Shown here: positions 19,996 through 29,265 of the stretch, piece by piece | Layout: each line of letters starts with the position of its first letter | Numbering within the stretch: position 1 is the first letter of the stretch | Origin: Chryseobacterium sp. MYb7 | GTDB taxonomy: Bacteria; Bacteroidota; Bacteroidia; Flavobacteriales; Weeksellaceae | Direction: 5' to 3' | Assembly: GCF_002979455.1 (NCBI RefSeq) | Contig: NZ_PCOU01000029.1 | Coordinates: 1-64,000, forward strand | DNA: 64,000 bases | Position numbers and translations under genes: made by a program | The notes under the pieces: generated by a model | Database searches by the model: none | What the model saw: the letters and a program-made list of their open reading frames with translations, nothing else | Told to the model about the DNA's origin: nothing

Positions 19996-20994
19996 TTATT
20001 TTTCGTCTTTTTCACTGATTTCTTTAGCCATAGGATTGTCTAAAACTCTTAGTTCATCCTTTGGTTTTTCGTAGTGGTTCAATGAAATTACAGAATGTCT
20101 GTCGATATGTCTAGGACCTTCGATATTCCAGTCTGATAAGGCTTTTCTTTCGAAACGACATGTATCACAGATGAATTCTTCTACTTCACCCCACTGGTCT
20201 TTTCTTGCAGTTACTCTTACAATCTCATCACCCTTCATCCATACTAAAGCTTTTCCTGAACATTTATCACATTTACAAGAAGCATTCATAGGTTTTGTAA
20301 ACCATACTCTGCTTGCAAAACGAGCTGTTCTGTCTGTCAATGCTCCTACAGGACAAACGTCGATAACGTTTCCAATGAAGTCATTGTCTAAAGCTTTATT
20401 TAAATACGTTGAAATTTCAGCGTGATCTCCTCTGAAAAGGATACCGTGTTCTCTTGTTTCTGTAAGCTGGTTAGCTGTCAGTACACATCTTGCACAAAGA
20501 ATACAGCGGTTCATATTTAATTTGATGTTCGGTCCAAGATCATCAGCTTCGTAAGTATTTCTTTCGAATTCTGTTCTTGTACTGTCTACACCATGCTCAT
20601 AACCAAGATCCTGAAGGTGGCATTCTCCTGCCTGATCACATACAGGACAGTCTAGCGGGTGATTTACCAATAAGAATTCGGTAACCGCTTTTCTTCCTTC
20701 CTGCGCTTTCTCAGAAGTAAGGTTTTTTACCTCCATACCGTCCATTACATTAGTTCTGCAGCTTGCTACTAATTTTGGCATAGGACGCGGATCTGCTTCA
20801 GATCCTTTAGAAACTTCTACCAGACAAGTTCTACATCTACCTCCACTGGTTTCTAGTTTGCTGTAGTAACACATTGCAGGAGGTACAGATTTTCCACCGA
20901 TTTGTCTAGCAGCTTCCAAGATAGAAGTACCAGGCAGAACTTCGGTAGTCTGTCCGTCTATAGTTATTGTGAATTTTTTAACTTCTTCGCTCAT
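19996..20994 (-). CDS. nuoG: NADH-quinone oxidoreductase subunit G, short form
   Basis: The 332-residue protein has the N-terminal 2Fe-2S domain (CYYSKLETSGGRCRTCLVEV), the HxxxCxxC motif HPLDCPVCDQAGEC and the 4Fe-4S motif CILCARCVLTAN...DVCPVGAL. A further Cys set (CKCDKC, CDTC) follows. The long molybdopterin-like C-terminal domain of E. coli NuoG is absent, which is usual for Bacteroidetes rather than truncation. It lies downstream of an outer-membrane protein gene inserted in the operon. Confidence 0.93.
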   Translation of the reverse strand: MSEEVKKFTITIDGQTTEVLPGTSILEAARQIGGKSVPPAMCYYSKLETSGGRCRTCLVEVSKGSEADPRPMPKLVASCRTNVMDGMEVKNLTSEKAQEGRKAVTEFLLVNHPLDCPVCDQAGECHLQDLGYEHGVDSTRTEFERNTYEADDLGPNIKLNMNRCILCARCVLTANQLTETREHGILFRGDHAEISTYLNKALDNDFIGNVIDVCPVGALTDRTARFASRVWFTKPMNASCKCDKCSGKALVWMKGDEIVRVTARKDQWGEVEEFICDTCRFERKALSDWNIEGPRHIDRHSVISLNHYEKPKDELRVLDNPMAKEISEKDEK

Positions 20995-21035
20995 ATGATA
21001 TGCTTTAAGCTTTATGCGTTAAGCAATAGGCTTTG

Positions 21036-21947
21036 TTATTTATATTTCTTTGTATTAAATGTATATCCAATTCCTCCCAGAACCTGTCCGAAAACAAAAT
21101 CCTGACGTGCTTTGTCTGGTTTATTATTTAATGTAGTTTTAATATCCCACATATTAATATAACCGGCTTTTCCTTCTAATCTCAGCATCCAGTTTTTCCA
21201 GAATACCAAGTTAAGACTGGATCTGATATCAGTTCCCATACCTGCAACGTGAAAGCGGTCACTTCTTTCATTACCAAAAAGTTTCACATTACTTTTCGGA
21301 AACATAAATCCGATTCCGGCTCCATAAGACCATACTAAATCTATATTTTTTTTGTGAACAAGATTTTTGTACTTCTCAAGACCTAAGTTTTCATAATTAA
21401 GTCCATCTGTATGTTCAAAAGTAAGGAACTTCTCATCTGCCAGGTTTACCTGCCCGTTTTGAACCATTGCTGCATATTCAGGATCTGAAATATGACCTTT
21501 GAAACCTACTGTCTGGTTCTGATCCATTACATATTTCATGTGGTCTATTCCCAGTACCAGAGCTAAATTGTCTTTAATGAAATATCCTATTCTGAAATTA
21601 TACTGTGTTACAGTAAACCAGCTTGGATCAAAATAAACGATTCCAAATTTTGTAGGTCTGTCTTGTGCGGTTACATTATTCAATTGAAAATCGTATCCGT
21701 TTCCTGTAAAATGAATGTCGGAATTGCTATAAGCAGCTCTGTTCCATCCATAAAATACGAAAACCTGACCTTTTTTGCTTAATGGTAAAGGTTTTTCCTT
21801 TTTTTCAGCTTTAATCTGCTGTTTCTCACTCACTAGATATGACAAATCCTCTTCAACGGATCTGTTATAAGTTGCAGTATCACTCTTCTTGTTCTGTGCA
21901 AATACAAGATTCGACATCATTAAGCCGACAACCAATAATTTTTTCAT
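21036..21947 (-). CDS. Outer-membrane beta-barrel-like protein inside nuo operon
   Basis: The 303-residue protein has a signal peptide (MKKLLVVGLMMSNLVFAQ) and a mature part rich in alternating aromatic strands ending GGIGYTFNTKKYK, consistent with an 8- to 12-strand outer-membrane barrel. It sits between nuoF (5 bases) and nuoG (41 bases) on the same strand, so it must be co-transcribed with complex I. It has no similarity to any complex I subunit. Function unknown. Confidence 0.75.
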   Translation of the reverse strand: MKKLLVVGLMMSNLVFAQNKKSDTATYNRSVEEDLSYLVSEKQQIKAEKKEKPLPLSKKGQVFVFYGWNRAAYSNSDIHFTGNGYDFQLNNVTAQDRPTKFGIVYFDPSWFTVTQYNFRIGYFIKDNLALVLGIDHMKYVMDQNQTVGFKGHISDPEYAAMVQNGQVNLADEKFLTFEHTDGLNYENLGLEKYKNLVHKKNIDLVWSYGAGIGFMFPKSNVKLFGNERSDRFHVAGMGTDIRSSLNLVFWKNWMLRLEGKAGYINMWDIKTTLNNKPDKARQDFVFGQVLGGIGYTFNTKKYK

Positions 21948-21952
21948 GTTAC

Positions 21953-23311
21953 CTATGCATTCTTTTCAACAGCCGGGATAGGATCTGCATAATGTGCCAA
22001 TCCATAATTTTGTGTCTGAGACAATTCTGGGTTTTTGATGTGCCACTCGAATTCATCTCTGAAGTGACGGATTGCTGCTGCAACCGGCCAAGCTGCTGCA
22101 TCACCCAATGGACAGATTGTGTTTCCTTCGATTTTTCTCTGGATATCCCAAAGTAGATCGATATCTTCCATTTTTCCTTCTCCTTTCTCGATTTTCTTTA
22201 AAATCTTGTACATCCATCCCGTTCCTTCACGACAAGGCGTACATTGTCCACAGCTTTCGTGGTTGTAGAATCTTGCCAAAGTCATGGTGTGATCTACAAT
22301 ACACTGGTCTTCATCCAAAACGATGAAACCTCCTGAACCCATCATGGTTCCGGTAGCAAAACCACCATCGGCTAATGATTCATAGTTCATATATCTTGGC
22401 TCTCCGTTCACTGTTCTCAGTAATAAATTAGCCGGAACAATCGGAACAGAACTTCCTCCAGGAATACACGCCTTTAATTTTTTACCGTCTTTAATACCAC
22501 CGCAATATTCATCAGAATAGATGAATTCTTCTACAGTGATCGTCATATCGATTTCGTATACACCAGGTTTGTTGATATTTCCACAAGCAGAAATCAATTT
22601 TGTACCTGTAGATCTTCCAACACCTATTTTAGCATATTCAGCACCTGTAATATCAATGATTGGAACAATTGCCGCGATAGACTCAACATTGTTTACCACC
22701 GTTGGTCTTTCCCAAAGACCTTTTACAGCCGGGAATGGCGGTTTTAATCTTGGGTTACCTCTTTTTCCTTCAAGGGATTCCAGCAATGCAGTTTCTTCAC
22801 CACAGATGTATGCTCCACCACCTCTCTGTACATAGATTTCAAGATCGAAACCAGTTCCTAGAATATTTTTACCTAAAAATCCTGCTGCTTTAGCTTCTTC
22901 AATCGCTTCTTCAAGGATATCCGGAATCCATGAATATTCTCCACGGATGTAGATATAAGAAGTATTGGAACCTAAACAGTAAGAAGAAATTAGCATTCCC
23001 TCGATCAATAAATGAGGAAGGAACTCCATCAGGTATCTGTCCTTGAATGTTCCAGGTTCAGATTCATCTGCATTCACAACAAGGTGTCTTGGAACACCTT
23101 CAGGCTTTGCCAAAAAGCTCCATTTCATTCCTGTTGGGAATCCAGCTCCACCACGACCTCTCAGTCCTGAAGCTTTTACTTCTTCAAGAATTTCGTCAGG
23201 AGTCATCTTCAAGGCTTTTTCAGCTGCTGTGTAACCTCCCTGTTTACGGTATGTTTCAAAGTAGCGAATACCTTCTATATGTGCGTCTTTAAGTAAAAGT
23301 TTTTTACTCAT
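21953..23311 (-). CDS. nuoF: NADH-quinone oxidoreductase subunit F
   Basis: The 452-residue NADH- and FMN-binding subunit has GLRGRGGAGFPTGMKW (NADH site), GAYICGEETALLESLEG (FMN site) and the 4Fe-4S motif ESCGQCTPCREG with a distal Cys (NTICPLGDA). It accepts electrons from NADH at the tip of the peripheral arm. Confidence 0.97.
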   Translation of the reverse strand: MSKKLLLKDAHIEGIRYFETYRKQGGYTAAEKALKMTPDEILEEVKASGLRGRGGAGFPTGMKWSFLAKPEGVPRHLVVNADESEPGTFKDRYLMEFLPHLLIEGMLISSYCLGSNTSYIYIRGEYSWIPDILEEAIEEAKAAGFLGKNILGTGFDLEIYVQRGGGAYICGEETALLESLEGKRGNPRLKPPFPAVKGLWERPTVVNNVESIAAIVPIIDITGAEYAKIGVGRSTGTKLISACGNINKPGVYEIDMTITVEEFIYSDEYCGGIKDGKKLKACIPGGSSVPIVPANLLLRTVNGEPRYMNYESLADGGFATGTMMGSGGFIVLDEDQCIVDHTMTLARFYNHESCGQCTPCREGTGWMYKILKKIEKGEGKMEDIDLLWDIQRKIEGNTICPLGDAAAWPVAAAIRHFRDEFEWHIKNPELSQTQNYGLAHYADPIPAVEKNA

Positions 23312-23388
23312 TGTTTATTATGCTTTTAGCGGTCAGCTATTGGCTTTTGGCGTCTAACTTATGCTATTTTTAATTTGTTAAAATTTAT

Positions 23389-23898
23389 TTAGTCTAAAGC
23401 AACTTGTCCCTGTCTGCAAAGATCAAGGATTTCATCTACTTTTTCTATCGTTAAATTTTCATGAAAGAATTTTCCAAGCTGCAGCATTGGTGCATATCCA
23501 CATGCTCCAAGACATTCAGCTGGCTTTAATGTAAACATACCATCTTCAGTAGTTTCTCCGTCTTTAATATTCAGTTTGGTTCTGATATGATCCAGAATTT
23601 TTTCGCTTCCACAAACCATACAAGGTCCTGTTCTACAAACTTCCAACACATATTTACCTACCGGCTTCATATTAAACATGGTATAGAAAGTAGCCACTTC
23701 ATATACTTCGATCGGCTGGATACTTAATAGTCCGGCAACATAATCCATCACAGGAACATCTAACCATCCTCCGAATTCTTTCTGTGCCAAGTGAAGTACA
23801 GGAAGAAGAGCAGATTTTTGTCTTCCTTCAGGATATCTTGCGATAATTTTGTGTACCTGTGCTAAACTTTCCGGTTTAAAAGCTATTGTTTCGCTCAT
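23389..23898 (-). CDS. nuoE: NADH-quinone oxidoreductase subunit E
   Basis: The 169-residue thioredoxin-like subunit binds a 2Fe-2S cluster through CRTGPCMVCG and CLGACGYAP. Flanking spacers on both sides are TTTTAGA-rich non-coding repeats. Confidence 0.96.
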   Translation of the reverse strand: MSETIAFKPESLAQVHKIIARYPEGRQKSALLPVLHLAQKEFGGWLDVPVMDYVAGLLSIQPIEVYEVATFYTMFNMKPVGKYVLEVCRTGPCMVCGSEKILDHIRTKLNIKDGETTEDGMFTLKPAECLGACGYAPMLQLGKFFHENLTIEKVDEILDLCRQGQVALD

Positions 23899-23989
23899 TT
23901 TTGAAATTTTAGATTTTAGATTTTAAATTCTAACTGAATAACGGTCTAAAATCAATTTATAATTTATAATTCAAAATTTATAATTCCAG

Positions 23990-25213
23990 TTATGCGTCTA
24001 ATTCTCCCGCAATAATATTCATACTACACATTGTTACAATGGCATCTGAAATTACAGAACCTGTAATCATTTCAGGGTATGCCTGATAGTAGATGAAGCA
24101 TGGTCTTCTGAAGTGAAGTCTGTAAGGACTTCTTCCTCCGTCACTCACAAGATAGAACCCTAATTCTCCGTTTCCACCTTCTACAGCATGATAAACTTCT
24201 CCTTTCGGTACATCAGTTTCTCCCATTACAATTTTGAAATGGTAGATCAATGCTTCCATTTTCTGATAAACATCTGCCTTTTCAGGAAGATAAAAATCAG
24301 GAACATCCGCATGGAATGGGCCTTCCGGAAGATTTTCGTATGCTTGTTTGATAATTTTGATTGATTCCCAGATTTCTTGTTGACGAACCATGAAACGGTC
24401 GTAGGTATCTCCTGAAGTTCCTACAGGAATAATGAAGTCGAAATCTTCGTATGAGGAATAAGGCTGTGCAACTCTTACATCATAATCTACACCTGCTGCA
24501 CGTAAGTTTGGACCTGTGAAACCATAGCTTAATGCTCTTTCGGCAGAAATAGCTCCCGTACCGATGGTTCTGTCCATGAAAATTCTGTTTCTTTCTAACA
24601 AGGTACAGAATTCTTTGAATCTTGGAGGGAAAGTTTTCAGGAAGTCTTTTAATAACTCATGAAACTTAGGAGTGAAATCTCTTTCAAATCCTCCGATTCT
24701 TCCCATATTGGTTGTCATTCTGGCTCCGCAGATCTGCTCATACATGTCATAAATACGTTCTCTTTCGATGAACATGTAAGTAAGACCTGTAATAGCTCCT
24801 GAGTCCATTCCGGTTACTCCGTTACAGATCAGGTGGTCACCGATTCTTGCAAGTTCCATCAAGATAACGCGCATATAGTCTACACGTTTTGGAACTTTTA
24901 CGCCAATCAGCTTTTCTACTGTCATGTGCCAGCCTAAGTTATTGATGGGTGCAGAACAGTAATTCATACGGTCTGTAAGGGTAGTGATTTGAGAATAGTT
25001 TCTTCTTTCAGAAATTTTCTCAAATGCTCTGTGGATATATCCTACTGTTTGCTCTGCATGAAGGATTCTTTCTCCGTCCATCGTTAAGATATTCTGGAAA
25101 ATCCCGTGAGTAGCAGGGTGGGTAGGTCCCAGATTCAGGGTATATAATTGTCCGTCAATCTGTTCCTTACTTTCGTACTGGTTTAGTATATTAGATAATG
25201 AGTTATCTTTCAT
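23990..25213 (-). CDS. nuoD: NADH-quinone oxidoreductase subunit D
   Basis: The 407-residue 49-kDa-type subunit forms the quinone pocket with NuoB. Signatures are LGPTHPATHG, EQTVGYIHRAFEKISE, GDHLICNG and a C-terminal DAIVTMCSMNIIAGELDA. It is separate from nuoC here, unlike the fused nuoCD of E. coli. Confidence 0.97.
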   Translation of the reverse strand: MKDNSLSNILNQYESKEQIDGQLYTLNLGPTHPATHGIFQNILTMDGERILHAEQTVGYIHRAFEKISERRNYSQITTLTDRMNYCSAPINNLGWHMTVEKLIGVKVPKRVDYMRVILMELARIGDHLICNGVTGMDSGAITGLTYMFIERERIYDMYEQICGARMTTNMGRIGGFERDFTPKFHELLKDFLKTFPPRFKEFCTLLERNRIFMDRTIGTGAISAERALSYGFTGPNLRAAGVDYDVRVAQPYSSYEDFDFIIPVGTSGDTYDRFMVRQQEIWESIKIIKQAYENLPEGPFHADVPDFYLPEKADVYQKMEALIYHFKIVMGETDVPKGEVYHAVEGGNGELGFYLVSDGGRSPYRLHFRRPCFIYYQAYPEMITGSVISDAIVTMCSMNIIAGELDA

Positions 25214-25216
25214 AAT

Positions 25217-25285
25217 TTAAATGCTTTAGGCGATAGGCTATAGGCTTTAAGCTAAATGCTTACTGCTTATTGCTTATTGCATTAT
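25217..25285. repeat. Intergenic low-complexity palindrome (nuoD-nuoC)
   Basis: The spacer has GGCTATAGGC/GCTTATTGC words and aatgc/gcatt ends, making an imperfect hairpin. It is the same general type as spacers elsewhere in the operon. Confidence 0.4.
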
Positions 25286-25289
25286 ATTT

Positions 25290-25784
25290 TTATCTTCCGA
25301 ACATACTATCGTTCTTGTCGGTTCTTGTACCGTCTTCAAGTCGATATTCCTTCAACATTGGGTGGTATCCCAGATCTTCCATATTCAAAATAGGTCTAAG
25401 ATCCGGATGTCCTTTAAATTTAATCCCATAGAAATCATACGTTTCTCTTTCCATCCAGTTTGCTCCTGCGTATAGCTCTACAAGAGAGTCTACCTCAATA
25501 TTTTCTCTGGACATGAAGATTTTCAGACGTAATCTGAAATTGGCCATCATATTATGCAAATGGTAGACAACACCAATTTCCTTTTCAGGGAATTCAGGAT
25601 AATGAATACCACAGATATCCGTAAGGAAGTTAAATTCCAGTGATGAATCTTTCAGATAGTGAATGATTTTCTTAATATCATCTTTCTTCACTTCAATCGT
25701 CAGCATTCCATAAGGTTCTGAGCTTGAAATGACAGATTCCGGAAATTCTCTTGTGATTGCTTCTAATACAAATTCGTTTGTCAT
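25290..25784 (-). CDS. nuoC: NADH-quinone oxidoreductase subunit C
   Basis: The 164-residue 30-kDa-type subunit includes the family signature ERETYDFYGIKFKGHPDLRPIL followed by EYRLEDG. It follows nuoB by 6 bases. Confidence 0.96.
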   Translation of the reverse strand: MTNEFVLEAITREFPESVISSSEPYGMLTIEVKKDDIKKIIHYLKDSSLEFNFLTDICGIHYPEFPEKEIGVVYHLHNMMANFRLRLKIFMSRENIEVDSLVELYAGANWMERETYDFYGIKFKGHPDLRPILNMEDLGYHPMLKEYRLEDGTRTDKNDSMFGR

Positions 25785-25790
25785 TTCCGT

Positions 25791-26351
25791 TTAGTTGCTT
25801 ATGTTGTAAGAATCTAATAATTTCTGATATTCAGGCATATCTCTTCTTCTGATGCTTTCGCTTTCTGCAAGAGCTTGTACCTGCATTACTCCTTCAATGA
25901 TCTGTTCAGGTCTTGGAGGGCATCCGGGAACATATACGTCTACCGGAATAATTTTATCAATTCCCTGAAGTACAGAATATGTATCAAAAATACCACCGCT
26001 GGAAGCACAAGCTCCAACTGCTACCACCCATTTTGGCTCAGCCATCTGAGTGTACACTTCTTTCAGGACAGGTCCTAATTTCTTTGATATAGTTCCGCAA
26101 ACCATCAGCATATCTGCTTGTCTTGGAGAGAAAGAGTTTCTTTCCATACCAAATCTTGAAGCATCATAAGTAGGGTTCAGGGTAGCCATAAACTCAATAC
26201 CACAACAAGAGGTAGCAAATGGTAACGGCCAAAGTGAAAACTTTCTTGCCATCCCGATTACACTGCTCAGTTTTGTTGCGAAAAACCCTTCTCCTTCATA
26301 TCCTTCGGGAGCAGGTGCATCTGTTCTTATTACTGGTTTTTTATCTGACAT
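25791..26351 (-). CDS. nuoB: NADH-quinone oxidoreductase subunit B
   Basis: The 186-residue subunit holds cluster N2, the last electron carrier before quinone. It has ATSCCGIEFM with tandem Cys, CGTISKK, GACASSGG and VPGCPPRPE, supplying the four Cys. Confidence 0.97.
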   Translation of the reverse strand: MSDKKPVIRTDAPAPEGYEGEGFFATKLSSVIGMARKFSLWPLPFATSCCGIEFMATLNPTYDASRFGMERNSFSPRQADMLMVCGTISKKLGPVLKEVYTQMAEPKWVVAVGACASSGGIFDTYSVLQGIDKIIPVDVYVPGCPPRPEQIIEGVMQVQALAESESIRRRDMPEYQKLLDSYNISN

Positions 26352-26443
26352 TTTCTTTTGTTAAATATTTAAAGACTAAAGCATTAAAATTCAATCATTG
26401 GTCATTTTAACGATTAAACTGTTCAATCTTTTAATGTTAAAAT

Positions 26444-26815
26444 TTATTTATCCCAATCCAGCGCTCCGCGTTTCCAGACATAGAAAAACGCCACGAAGAA
26501 TATCGCAACGAATGTAAGTACAGCAAGGAATCCTTCCATACCAAATTCTCTGAAGTTTACAGCGTAAGGATAAAAGAATACGATTTCAATATCGAATAGG
26601 ACAAACAATACCGCAGTCAGGAAGTACTTGATAGAAAACGGTGTTCTGGCATTTCCTTCTACAGGAACTCCACATTCCCAGCTTTGGTTTTTTACAGAGT
26701 CTCCTTTTTTCTGTTGTGGACCCAAGAAATGTGCCCCAAGCAAAGAAACAGCTACAAATCCTACTGCTACACCAGCCTGGATAAGGATTGGAATATAACT
26801 TTCAGGTAAATTCAT
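26444..26815 (-). CDS. nuoA: NADH-quinone oxidoreductase subunit A
   Basis: The 123-residue subunit has three hydrophobic segments, the loop Cys in NQSWECGVPVEG and the acidic helix LFVLFDIEIVFFYPYAV. It is the first gene of the operon. Confidence 0.96.
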   Translation of the reverse strand: MNLPESYIPILIQAGVAVGFVAVSLLGAHFLGPQQKKGDSVKNQSWECGVPVEGNARTPFSIKYFLTAVLFVLFDIEIVFFYPYAVNFREFGMEGFLAVLTFVAIFFVAFFYVWKRGALDWDK

Positions 26816-26838
26816 TTTTGCATTATTATCTCAATTTG

Positions 26839-26846
26839 CAAATTTA
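26839..26846 (-). promoter_or_regulatory. -7 box of the nuo operon
   Basis: Minus strand reads TAAATTTG, a perfect TAnnTTTG element about 24 bases before the nuoA start. A -33 TTG at the canonical distance is not obvious. From 26847 to 27087 I see nothing else. Confidence 0.5.
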
Positions 26847-27087
26847 GCGAATAAACAAGAAAGCATGAAATTAATCAGCTTAAAAGTGGGATGAAAATGA
26901 GCTAAATCAGTAATTTAGAATCAATAAAAATTAGCATTTTGTCATTATTTTTTAAGCATATTTTTCCCCATTTTTTGTAGTAAGTACAGAGGAAAATGCT
27001 TAATGAAGTTCAATCGGGATACTTGTGATTTCTTTAATAAGGTAAGGTTTTGATTACTAGAAGGCTTGTAAACGGCTGTTTTCTTAG

Positions 27088-27273
27088 TTATTTCTTCATT
27101 TTTTTCAAAAGGATATAAGCCATAAATGAAATGTAACCAAAAAGAATACTGGCAAAGGTAATATTGATTACCGTATTTGTTCTGTCATCCGGTGATTGGA
27201 AAAAGAGGTTGTAACTGATAAATCCAACGATTAAAATGGCAAAAATGATGAGTTGTGGTTTCATAAAGTTCAA
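27088..27273 (-). CDS. Small two-helix membrane protein
   Basis: A 61-residue product with two hydrophobic segments (about 7-22 and 37-55) and a Lys-rich C-terminus (LLKKMKK). It is typical of short flavobacterial inner-membrane proteins of unknown function. Confidence 0.6.
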   Translation of the reverse strand: MNFMKPQLIIFAILIVGFISYNLFFQSPDDRTNTVINITFASILFGYISFMAYILLKKMKK

Positions 27274-27318
27274 AAATTTAGAGTTGTAGGATTGCTTTTA
27301 TATTGTATAAATGCAATA

Positions 27319-28449
27319 TTACTTGTTCATCTCCATTGAGTATGTTCTTCTTCTCTTATGGTTCACAGGGTCGTAATCCTGCCAAAGAACCTGAACGCTT
27401 TTGTTTTCTTCCAGTTCAGGGTTGGTTTCCGCAAAATCAATTCCCATGCTGGTAAACCTTACAAAAATTTCTTTAAAAATAATAGCTGTCACTCCACGTC
27501 TTTGATATTCCGGATGAATACCGATAAGATAAAAATTGGCACGGTCATTCTTTTTTCCAGCCTGTAAAAAATGCCACCAGCCGAATGGAAATAACTTCCC
27601 TTTTGATTTCTGCAGAGCTTTAGAATAGGATGGCATTGTGATAGCAAATGAAACCAGCTGCTGATTTTCATCTACCACACAGATTACATAGTTCTTATTG
27701 ATGAAAGGAAAATATTTTTCTCTGTATGTTTTGATCTGCTCATCTGAAATAGGAGTATACGTAGAAAGATGTTTATAAGTTTCATCTAAAAGCTTAAACA
27801 TAGGTTCTACATAAGGAAGGATTTCTTCTTTTGATTTGAAGTTAAGAACACTCAGTTTGTATTTTTGAGCAATCAAACCGCTGAACTTTTCAACTTTTTC
27901 CGGAAGTACTTTTGGAAAATTCATTTCATATTCTACCCATTCCTTTTCTTTGGTTAAACCTAAATTTTCAAGATGTTTTGGATAATATTCATGATTGTAG
28001 ATTCCAATCATCGTTGCCAGTTTATCAAATCCCATTGTCAGCATTCCTGCCTTATCAAGATTGGTGAAACCCATGGGGCCTTCAATTTTGTCAATGTTTT
28101 TTTCTTTGGCATAATCAATGGCTTTTTGAATAAGTGCCTTTGAAACTTCAGCATCATCAATAAAGTCGATCCATCCAAAACGGATTTTTTTAATTCCTAG
28201 TTCTCTTTCTTCTTTATGATTAATGATTACTGCAATTCTGCCAACCACCTTACTGTCTTTTGTTGCCAAAAACTGTCTGGATTCCGAATACTGTAAAGCC
28301 GGATTTTCTTTGGGATCCCAGATTTTCATTTCGTCTTTTATAAAGGATGGGACATAGTACGGATTATTTTTGTACAAATCCATCGGGAATTTTACGAATT
28401 GTTTGAGTTGATCGGCTGTTTTTACTTCAATAATTGAAACCTTAGACAT
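27319..28449 (-). CDS. GNAT-fold N-acetyltransferase-like protein
   Basis: The ATG at 28449 (MSKVSIIEVKTADQL) is preferred over the longer frame start at 28542, whose extra residues are Lys/Phe-rich and overlap the promoter region. The 376-residue product has a C-terminal GNAT core with FYLIGIHPEYQRRGVTAIIF, matching the acetyl-CoA-binding Q/RxxGxG/A loop, and a conserved N-terminal KFPMDLYKNNPYYVPS. Substrate unknown. It is divergent from the gene at 28555. Confidence 0.75.
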   Translation of the reverse strand: MSKVSIIEVKTADQLKQFVKFPMDLYKNNPYYVPSFIKDEMKIWDPKENPALQYSESRQFLATKDSKVVGRIAVIINHKEERELGIKKIRFGWIDFIDDAEVSKALIQKAIDYAKEKNIDKIEGPMGFTNLDKAGMLTMGFDKLATMIGIYNHEYYPKHLENLGLTKEKEWVEYEMNFPKVLPEKVEKFSGLIAQKYKLSVLNFKSKEEILPYVEPMFKLLDETYKHLSTYTPISDEQIKTYREKYFPFINKNYVICVVDENQQLVSFAITMPSYSKALQKSKGKLFPFGWWHFLQAGKKNDRANFYLIGIHPEYQRRGVTAIIFKEIFVRFTSMGIDFAETNPELEENKSVQVLWQDYDPVNHKRRRTYSMEMNK

Positions 28450-28554
28450 AACTTTTGATGGTGATTTAGTGACAAATATAAATAATATTATCTTATACTT
28501 TGGCACAGTTTTTACATCATTATGGGTAAAAAGTAAACACAAAATTTATAAAAA

Positions 28555-29265
28555 ATGATAGGTTATTATATCATTATTGGTATTTCGATGCTGGTGAGCT
28601 GGTGGGTTTCTTCCAGGTTGAAATCTAAATTTGAATATTATTCCAATGTACACCTTCGAAACGGACTTTCGGGGAAAGAAGTAGCAGAAAAAATGTTGAG
28701 AGACAACGGGATCAATGATGTTCAGGTAATATCTGTTCCCGGGCAGTTGACGGACCACTATAATCCGGCAGATAAAACAGTCAATCTTTCTGAAGGAGTT
28801 TATATGCAGAGAAATGCGGCGGCAGCGGCAGTTGCAGCTCATGAATGTGGGCACGCTGTACAACATGCGGTAGGATATTCTATGTTGAATTTACGTTCAA
28901 AACTGGTTCCTATTGTTAATATAAGTTCCAATCTGATGCAGTTTGTCCTTATTGCAGGTATTGCTGTAATGGCTGCATCAAGAACAATTGAGAATCCAAA
29001 TGGAAATACTACGGTTCTTGCCATTGGGGTAGCCATGTTCGCAATGACTACGCTTTTTGCTTTTGTAACCCTTCCCGTGGAATATGATGCAAGTAACAGA
29101 GCTATGAAATGGCTTAAAGATACCGGAACTGTAACTGCGGAAGAGTTTGTAGGTGTACAGGATAGCTTAAAATGGGCAGCAAGAACGTATGTTGTTGCAG
29201 CTTTAGGTTCTCTTGCACAGCTTCTCTACTGGGGATCTTTACTTCTTGGTGGAAGAAGGGATTAA
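28555..29265 (+). CDS. YugP-type membrane zinc metallopeptidase
   Basis: The 236-residue protein has an N-terminal membrane segment, the zinc motif AAHECGHAVQHA (HExxH at about 98-102), GLSGKEVAEKMLRDNGI, and two or three C-terminal hydrophobic segments. This matches the neutral zinc metallopeptidase family of B. subtilis YugP. Its stop overlaps by four bases the convergent IMPACT-family gene. Confidence 0.9.
   Translation: MIGYYIIIGISMLVSWWVSSRLKSKFEYYSNVHLRNGLSGKEVAEKMLRDNGINDVQVISVPGQLTDHYNPADKTVNLSEGVYMQRNAAAAAVAAHECGHAVQHAVGYSMLNLRSKLVPIVNISSNLMQFVLIAGIAVMAASRTIENPNGNTTVLAIGVAMFAMTTLFAFVTLPVEYDASNRAMKWLKDTGTVTAEEFVGVQDSLKWAARTYVVAALGSLAQLLYWGSLLLGGRRD

Noticed and set aside
26219..26410. 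Plus-strand ORF over the nuoB start
   Set aside because: Antisense to nuoB, no ribosome-binding or protein features.
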